40,861 nt of DNA, from NCBI GenBank assembly GCA_038108155.1, contig JAYNHP010000017.1, positions 1 to 40,861 of the forward strand, in the 5' to 3' direction. Positions 35,541 to 40,861 of this stretch are shown one piece after another (position 1 is the first letter of the stretch; the number at the start of each line of letters is the position of its first letter). This DNA comes from MED-G20 sp038108155. GTDB taxonomy: Bacteria; Bacteroidota; Bacteroidia; Flavobacteriales_D; Parvicellaceae. A model generated the notes under the pieces. It saw only the letters and a list, made by a program, of their open reading frames with translations. It was not told the DNA's origin and ran no database searches. A program made the position numbers and the translations under genes.

Positions 35541-36752
35541 ATGAAAAACCTTTTAATTATTTCAATTTCGTTTATGTCTCTAAGTGTTTTTTCTCAGGAA
35601 AAATTTGAGACTAACAGAAAAGGTAGCGATTATAAATTCAAAGTGCTTAAAGATTTAGAAGCTACAGACGTTCAAGACCAAGGTAGAACTAGTACGTGCT
35701 GGAGTTTTTCTTCATTATCATTTTTCGAATCGGAAATTATAAGATTAAAAAACGAACGTCATAATCTTTCAGAAATGTTTATTGCCCGAAATGCTTATTT
35801 GGGAAAAGCAGAAAATTACTTGAGAATGTATGGTACTTTTACTTTTGGTCCAGGTGGAGCATTTCACGATATTCCATGGGTTATTAAAAGATATGGTATT
35901 GTTCCTGAAGAAGTATATAAAGGACTGAATTATGGAAGTACTACTCATAAGCATTCGGAAATGGAGGCAGTATTAGATGCTGCTGTAAAAGCACTAGCTA
36001 AAAAACCTCAAAATGGAAAATTAACTCCGGTTTGGAAAAATGGTGTAGAAGGTATTCTAGATGCATATTTAGGGGAGCTTCCAAGTGATATAGAAGATTT
36101 TAATTTTACTTACAAAGGAAAGGAATACAATCCTAAATCCTTTTCAAAGTCCTTGGGACTAAATATGGATGATTATATTTCTATCACTTCATTTTCTCAT
36201 CACCCATTTTACAGTCAATTTGTATTAGAGGTTCAAGACAATTGGGCAATGCAGTCTAGCTACAATTTACCTCTTGATGAATTTATGAATGTAATGGAGC
36301 AAGCTATAATGAACGGCTATACTTTTAGCTGGGGAGCAGATGTTTCGGAAAAAGGTTTTGGCTATAGAGATGCTTTGGCAATTGTTCCAGAAGATGAATC
36401 TACCATCCAAAAATCTGGAAAGGATAGTAAAAGATTTAACGATGCTGGTGCTGTAAGAGTTAGCAATGCCTTTAACTCACCTGTAAAAGAGAGAAATATA
36501 ACCCAAGAAGATAGACAAATTGCATTCGATAATCAAGAAACTACGGATGATCATGGAATGCATGTTACTGGCTTAGTAGAAGATCAAAAAGGAACTAAGT
36601 ATTTTATAGTTAAAAATTCCTGGGGAGAAAGTAACGATAGAGATGGCTATTTCTTTGCTTCATTCCCATATGTAAGGTATAAAACTTTAAATATTCAAGT
36701 TCATAAAGATGTTTTGCCAAAAGATATTAAAAAGAAATTAGGAATTAAATAA
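35541..36752 (+). CDS. Exported C1-family (bleomycin-hydrolase-like) cysteine peptidase
   Basis: The 403-residue protein has a signal peptide (ends near FSQ, 19) and a papain-like C1B peptidase core. The catalytic set is Gln47, Cys53 (DQGRTSTCWSFSS), His338 (TDDHGMHVTG) and Asn359 (IVKNSWGES). It resembles aminopeptidase C/bleomycin hydrolases, but those are mostly cytoplasmic, while this one has a signal peptide. It is 2 bp after the M14 gene and its stop overlaps the yidD start by one base. Confidence 0.88.
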   Translation: MKNLLIISISFMSLSVFSQEKFETNRKGSDYKFKVLKDLEATDVQDQGRTSTCWSFSSLSFFESEIIRLKNERHNLSEMFIARNAYLGKAENYLRMYGTFTFGPGGAFHDIPWVIKRYGIVPEEVYKGLNYGSTTHKHSEMEAVLDAAVKALAKKPQNGKLTPVWKNGVEGILDAYLGELPSDIEDFNFTYKGKEYNPKSFSKSLGLNMDDYISITSFSHHPFYSQFVLEVQDNWAMQSSYNLPLDEFMNVMEQAIMNGYTFSWGADVSEKGFGYRDALAIVPEDESTIQKSGKDSKRFNDAGAVRVSNAFNSPVKERNITQEDRQIAFDNQETTDDHGMHVTGLVEDQKGTKYFIVKNSWGESNDRDGYFFASFPYVRYKTLNIQVHKDVLPKDIKKKLGIK

Positions 36753-36973
36753 TGTCAAAAATATTGGGATATATATTGATAACCCCCATATGGTTGTATC
36801 AAAAATTTATTTCTCCTTTTTTTCCTAGTACTTGTAGATTCAGCCCTACATGCTCCAATTATGCAATAGATGCTATTAAATTAAAAGGCCCTTTTGTTGG
36901 ATTTTGGTTAGCTTTAAAAAGAATTTCAAAATGCCATCCTTGGGGAGGAACAGGTTACGATCCACTTCCTTAA
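36752..36973 (+). CDS. yidD: Membrane protein insertion efficiency factor YidD
   Basis: The 73-residue protein has the YidD signature: YQKFISPFFP, STCRFSPTCSNYAIDAI, and RISKCHPWGGTGYDPLP. It helps YidC-mediated membrane insertion. It overlaps the preceding peptidase by one base (TAATG) and is one base before the ACMSD gene, a position unusual relative to the rnpA-yidD arrangement of many bacteria, but clearly intact. Confidence 0.95.
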   Translation: MSKILGYILITPIWLYQKFISPFFPSTCRFSPTCSNYAIDAIKLKGPFVGFWLALKRISKCHPWGGTGYDPLP

Positions 36974-36974
36974 A

Positions 36975-37991
36975 ATGTACAATATGCTTAAAATAGATAT
37001 GCATTCTCATATAATTCCAAAAAACCTTCCAGACTGGGAGAAAAAGTTTGGCTATGAGGGTTTTATAAGATTAGAACATCATAAACCTGGTTGGGCTAAT
37101 ATGATGCAGGGAGATAACTTTTTCAGAGAAATAAATCACAATTGTTGGGATCCTGAAGTTAGAATAAATGAATATGAAAAATATACAACTCAAGTTCAAG
37201 TAGTATGTACAATTCCTGTCCTATTTGCATATTTTTCAAAACCAAAAGATGGTTTAGAAGTTGCTAGATTTTTAAACGACGATTTAGCTAATTTGGTAAA
37301 TAAATATCCTAAAAAATATATTGGCTTAGGTTCTTTACCTATGCAAGATCCTGAGCTTGCAGTTCAAGAACTATTTAGAATCAGAGAGTTAGGACTAAAA
37401 GGGGTACAGGTAGGGTCAAATATTGAAGATAAAAATTTAAATGAACCTGATTTTTACCCAGTTTGGGAAGCTTGTGAAAAGCTTGGATTGGCTGTTTTGG
37501 TTCATCCATGGAATATGATGGGTAAGAAAAATATGAAGAAATACTGGCTTCCTTGGCTAGTTGGAATGCCTGCGGAAACTTCTCGTGCAATGTGCTCTAT
37601 GATATTTGGAGGAATTTTTGACAAGTTCCCAAATTTAAGAGTCAACTTTTGCCATGCCAGTGGATCTTTTTTGTCAACCATTGGAAGAATTGAACATGGT
37701 TTTAATAGTAGACCAGATCTTGTTGCTGTAGATAACCATAAAAACCCAAGAGAATATTGTGGTCATTTTTGGGTAGATTGTATTACCCACGATCAAGATA
37801 TGCTCCATTATGTTTTAAAAATGCAAGGATCTAAAAGAGTTACATTGGGAAGTGATTATCCATTTCCATTAGGTGATTTAGAAATAGGAGAGTTTATAAA
37901 TCGAATGAATTTAGAAGAATCTGTTATTGAAGATATTTTTTGCAACAGTACTTTAGAATGGTTGAATCTAAAAAAAGAAATGTTTATATGA
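36975..37991 (+). CDS. 2-amino-3-carboxymuconate-6-semialdehyde decarboxylase (ACMSD), amidohydrolase family
   Basis: The 338-residue protein closely follows human ACMSD by recall: HSHIIPKNLPDWEKKFGYEGF, NCWDPEVRINEYEK, YWLPWLVGMPAETSRAMCSMI, LGSDYPFPLGDLE. Metal ligands and active residues are His10 and His12 (HSH), His177 (VHPW), His227 (CHASG) and Asp294 (GSDYP). ACMSD acts in kynurenine/tryptophan breakdown and limits quinolinate formation. No other kynurenine genes are in the window. ATG at 36975 or 36984 (MLKIDMH). Its end overlaps the M1 peptidase start by 4 bp (ATGA). Confidence 0.93.
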   Translation: MYNMLKIDMHSHIIPKNLPDWEKKFGYEGFIRLEHHKPGWANMMQGDNFFREINHNCWDPEVRINEYEKYTTQVQVVCTIPVLFAYFSKPKDGLEVARFLNDDLANLVNKYPKKYIGLGSLPMQDPELAVQELFRIRELGLKGVQVGSNIEDKNLNEPDFYPVWEACEKLGLAVLVHPWNMMGKKNMKKYWLPWLVGMPAETSRAMCSMIFGGIFDKFPNLRVNFCHASGSFLSTIGRIEHGFNSRPDLVAVDNHKNPREYCGHFWVDCITHDQDMLHYVLKMQGSKRVTLGSDYPFPLGDLEIGEFINRMNLEESVIEDIFCNSTLEWLNLKKEMFI

Positions 37992-39862
37992 GAGTTTTAA
38001 TTTGGTTACTTTTAATAGTATTTTATTCGTTACCGTCTTTTTCACAAGATAGTTATTGGCAACAGAACATAAAATACGATATGAACATTGACTTTGACCA
38101 CAAAAGTCATCAATTTGATATTCACCAAGAAATTACATATACCAATAATTCACCTGATGAATTGTCCAAAGTATATATGCACCTATATTATAATGCTTTC
38201 CAGCCGGGCTCTATGATGGATGTAAGATCAAGATCAATTGCTGATCCTGATTCTAGAGTGATGGACAGAATTTACAACCTTGATAAAAACGAAATTGGAT
38301 TCCAAAAAATAATTAGCGTAAAAAATGGTTCCAATAATTTAACTTATTTTCAAGAAGGGACCATTTTGGAGATTTTTTTAAATAAACCTATTAAGCCTGG
38401 TAAGAAATTAAATTTATCTATTGATTGTAAAAGTCAAATTCCAATTCAAATTCGAAGAACTGGAAGGTATAATAAAGAAGATGTAGCTTATTCTATGACT
38501 CAGTGGTATCCCAAAATGTGTGAATACGATTTGGAAGGTTGGCATACCAATCCATACATAGGCAGAGAATTTTACGGAGTATGGGGAGATTTCAACGTTA
38601 AAATTAATATTGACAGTTCATTTGTTTTGGGAGGAACTGGAATTCTTCAAAACCCAAATGAAATAGGACATGGATATGAAACCAAAAAGATAGAGAGAAA
38701 GGGCAATTCAAATAAATTAAAATGGCATTTTAAAGCAGAAAATGTCCACGATTTTGCTTGGGCTGCAGATCCGTTTTTTGTTCACGAACAAACTTCTCTT
38801 AAAAATGGAACAATACTTCATTTTCTGCACAAAAACGACTCATTAAATGACAATTGGAAACGATTACAACCATATGCAGTAAAATGTTTTGAATATATGA
38901 ATGAAAATTATGGCGAATATCCTTATAAACAGTATTCAATTATTCAAGGAGGTGATGGAGGCATGGAATATCCAATGTGCACCTTAATTACTGCTGGGGG
39001 ATCATTCAAAGGATTGGTAAGTGTTACTGTTCACGAGGCTATCCATAGCTGGTTTCAAGGAATTCTAGGGACTAACGAGTCTAAATATGAATGGATGGAT
39101 GAAGGTTTTTGTACTTATGCTCAGTACGAAGTGCTAAACTATTTATATAAAAAAAATGTTTTAAATCCTCTGTATAGACAGTATAAGAGCTATTCTAATG
39201 TTGCAAAATCTAGTTATAAAGAACCATTATCGACCCATGCTGATTTTTACAACTTAAATTATGTTTATGGTGTAAATGCTTATAATAAAGGCTCAGTTTT
39301 TTTGCATCAATTGGGTTATATAATTGGATTGGAAGCTCTAAAAACTGGCATGAAAAAATATTTTGATATATGGAAGTTTAAACATCCTAAACCATCTGAT
39401 TTTAAGAAAATCATGGAGTTGGAAAGTGGATTAGAACTAGATTGGTATTTTGAGCAATTCACCCAAACTACAAACACAATAGATTATGCCATTGTAAGAG
39501 TTAAATCTATTGGTGAAAAAACTCAAATTTTAGTTCAGAAAAAAGGAAGAATTCCAATGCCTTTAGATATTTGTCTTGTCACCATTGATTCCAATGCTGT
39601 TTGGTATAATATTCCTCTTAGGATTATGCGTGGGTCAAAGAAAAACGATATGATAGGAGATAGTTTTAAGACAATATCAGATTGGCCTTGGGTATATGAA
39701 TTCTATGAATTTGAAGTAGATATTTCATTAAAAGAAATTACAAAAATTCAAATAGACCCATCTACTAGACTTGCAGATATTGATTTAGAAAATAACATTT
39801 GGACCACAAATACCAAACAACAAGATATAGTTCCTGAAATTATATTTAAAAGTAAACTATAA
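37988..39862 (+). CDS. Exported M1-family aminopeptidase
   Basis: The 624-residue protein begins MRVLIWLLLIVFYS, a signal peptide ending near FSQ (20), and has the M1 core: GGMEYPM (324-330) and the zinc site HEAIH (349-353) with the third ligand Glu372 (EWMDEGF). I chose ATG at 37988, which overlaps the ACMSD TGA in ATGA; an earlier frame start would add unlikely sequence within ACMSD. It is the last gene of the cysS run, with a stop overlapping the convergent gene end by 6 bp. No T9SS sorting domain is obvious at its C-terminus. Confidence 0.93.
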   Translation: MRVLIWLLLIVFYSLPSFSQDSYWQQNIKYDMNIDFDHKSHQFDIHQEITYTNNSPDELSKVYMHLYYNAFQPGSMMDVRSRSIADPDSRVMDRIYNLDKNEIGFQKIISVKNGSNNLTYFQEGTILEIFLNKPIKPGKKLNLSIDCKSQIPIQIRRTGRYNKEDVAYSMTQWYPKMCEYDLEGWHTNPYIGREFYGVWGDFNVKINIDSSFVLGGTGILQNPNEIGHGYETKKIERKGNSNKLKWHFKAENVHDFAWAADPFFVHEQTSLKNGTILHFLHKNDSLNDNWKRLQPYAVKCFEYMNENYGEYPYKQYSIIQGGDGGMEYPMCTLITAGGSFKGLVSVTVHEAIHSWFQGILGTNESKYEWMDEGFCTYAQYEVLNYLYKKNVLNPLYRQYKSYSNVAKSSYKEPLSTHADFYNLNYVYGVNAYNKGSVFLHQLGYIIGLEALKTGMKKYFDIWKFKHPKPSDFKKIMELESGLELDWYFEQFTQTTNTIDYAIVRVKSIGEKTQILVQKKGRIPMPLDICLVTIDSNAVWYNIPLRIMRGSKKNDMIGDSFKTISDWPWVYEFYEFEVDISLKEITKIQIDPSTRLADIDLENNIWTTNTKQQDIVPEIIFKSKL

Positions 39863-40495
39863 ATATTTTTTAATGGCTATTGAAATTAGTTGCTGGTTTG
39901 CAAGTCTTAAGCCCCAATATTCTTGACTTAGTGCGGCAGTTCCCCCACTGCTATTTACAATTGTTGACTCGTAATATTGATGAAAGCCAATATTAAAATT
40001 GGCAACTACATTCAAAAAAACATCTTTTTTAATTAGATATTCTAAAAATATAAAGTATTCTAGTCCTATACCAAAATAGTCAGAGGACCAAAATGCTTGA
40101 GTTCCCGCTACAGCTTGTCCTCTATATATATTACACCTAAAATAAGGTCCTAAACCATGACCGATATTTGTCTTTCTTTTCTCTAAAAGCCATTTGCCTT
40201 TGCTAATGCTAATTAAAAAATTATTTAAACTTAGCATTGGGTTTTCATAGGAAGGAGAAAATTTAGAATGAACTCTGTAAATATTGTTTTCTGAAATGTC
40301 CATTTGATAATCGATCAGAACTCCAAATTTTTCTTCATTTTTAGAGTTAAATAATGTTGAAATAGAGCTTATTGGATTACTCCATCCAATGGAAATTGCA
40401 TGTGAAAAGTCATTACTTTCATCTTCATTATTTGTTTGGGTAAAAGCTTGAGAATATCCCAATATTATAAAAAAAGCATACAGAATCTTATACAT
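39857..40495 (-). CDS. Outer-membrane beta-barrel-like exported protein
   Basis: The 212-residue protein has a signal peptide (MYKILYAFFIILGYSQAF, ends near TQ, 20) and a body with short alternating hydrophobic strands (GVLIDYQMD, NIGHGLGPYFRCNIY, YFGIGLEYFIFLEY) typical of small outer-membrane barrels. It ends in KKYL. I do not recognise a family. It follows the Rieske-like gene with a one-base overlap (TAATG), so it is probably co-transcribed and translationally coupled to it. Confidence 0.7.
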   Translation of the reverse strand: MYKILYAFFIILGYSQAFTQTNNEDESNDFSHAISIGWSNPISSISTLFNSKNEEKFGVLIDYQMDISENNIYRVHSKFSPSYENPMLSLNNFLISISKGKWLLEKRKTNIGHGLGPYFRCNIYRGQAVAGTQAFWSSDYFGIGLEYFIFLEYLIKKDVFLNVVANFNIGFHQYYESTIVNSSGGTAALSQEYWGLRLANQQLISIAIKKYL

Positions 40496-40861
40496 TAATT
40501 AAAGATGTGAATTTGGTTAGTGGTAACATTGAAACTTGTTTGGTAATTTTTTAGAGAATAGCTAGCAGGACCTTGAATTACTAGTCCATCGAATAGTTGA
40601 TAACGACTACTGTCACAAGCACATTCAACATAAGAATTAGTGGAATCTACTGTCGCTTTTCCACATGGATTGTCTGCATTGAAAGTACAATGCCTGTCAT
40701 AGGCACTAAATTGATCATAAGATTGTCTGTATATTATTATTCCTTTACTTCCTCCAGTAATGTATGTCCATCCACCTATTGAATTTAAAGAAGAATAACT
40801 TGGCAATGAAATATTTATGTATTGGTCTACATATACATAAGGAACTATATTTTGATTTTTA
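40495..40861 (-). CDS. Rieske-like protein with apparently lost cluster ligands, N-terminus beyond the window
   Basis: The frame is open from the right window edge, with about 121 residues visible. The internal TTG at 40806 is not the start because the frame runs on to the edge. SAYDRHCTFNADNPCGK, then ECACDSSRYQLFDG and IQGPASYSLKNYQ follow the layout of a Rieske [2Fe-2S] domain. The usual CxH box is here HC and the usual CxxH box reads CDSS, so the cluster-binding His residues seem missing. It may therefore be a Rieske fold without a cluster. Family call from memory. Confidence 0.65.
   Translation of the reverse strand, partial: KNQNIVPYVYVDQYINISLPSYSSLNSIGGWTYITGGSKGIIIYRQSYDQFSAYDRHCTFNADNPCGKATVDSTNSYVECACDSSRYQLFDGLVIQGPASYSLKNYQTSFNVTTNQIHIFN

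Noticed and set aside
37940..37987. Longer start of the M1 peptidase inside ACMSD
   Set aside because: ATG at 37988 begins a clean signal peptide and gives the usual ATGA overlap.
40806..40806. TTG at 40806 as start of the Rieske-like gene
   Set aside because: The frame is open beyond it to the window edge and reads in a continuous protein style.
1..40861. tRNA, rRNA, CRISPR arrays, transposases, attachment sites
   Set aside because: None could be recognised by eye in the intergenic regions; they are short and AT-rich.

Overview
The window is an AT-rich stretch of a Bacteroidota chromosome, most likely Flavobacteriales. Signs of this are a type IX secretion (T9SS) type A C-terminal sorting domain, Bacteroidota-style -33/-7 promoter matches (TTTG about 19 nt from TAnnTTTG), almost no Shine-Dalgarno signals, a very short ATP synthase epsilon subunit, a bacterial GGGP-synthase-family enzyme, and secreted Bacteroidota-type lipoproteins. 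A run of 10 N at 4419..4428 shows this is a draft or metagenome scaffold. I see no mobile element, CRISPR array, rRNA, tRNA or prophage. It reads as ordinary core genome with dense, short operons and several secreted peptidases.

Layout, left to right. 1-528: edge of an exported protein (-). 556-3455: divergent metF (-) and lepA (+), with two palindromes between them. 3452-6905: a large outer-membrane protein (-), split only by the N-run. 7101-8090: OmpA-family lipoprotein (+). 8096-11063: nadD, gmk, yicC and an EamA transporter (-). 11134-15560: a trans-sulfuration enzyme, a T9SS-exported M43 metalloprotease and a lipoprotein (+). 15562-16500: ribF (-). 16646-18394: atpD-atpC (+). 18396-20494: glyS-rnhB (-). 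20590-21168: Cys-rich DUF3109-type protein (+). 21586-25886: nrdB-nrdA plus an alpha/beta hydrolase (+). 25949-28373: fumC, a 60-aa membrane protein and an SPFH protein (-). 28430-28585: an unlisted 51-aa membrane ORF (+). 28582-32257: phosphopantetheinyl transferase, GGGP synthase, glucosaminidase/LysM protein, prfB (with programmed frameshift) and an ArsC-like protein (-). 32507-39862: cysS, M14, C1-family peptidase, yidD, ACMSD and M1 peptidase (+), six genes with almost no spacing. 39857-40861: outer-membrane protein and the end of a Rieske-like protein (-).

Most genes serve translation (lepA, glyS, cysS, prfB), nucleotide and cofactor supply (gmk, nrdAB, metF, nadD, ribF), energy (atpDC, fumC) and the cell envelope. 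Four exported peptidases (M43, M14, C1, M1) suggest protein is a nutrient.

The points most worth a second look are: the N-gap, which can be closed by eye and restores one intact 1144-aa gene; the prfB +1 frameshift; a ribonucleotide reductase alpha subunit without the C-terminal redox cysteines; a Rieske-like protein whose cluster ligands look lost; the repeat-rich nrdB upstream region; and unlisted small membrane ORFs. I did not find a convincing wholly new system.
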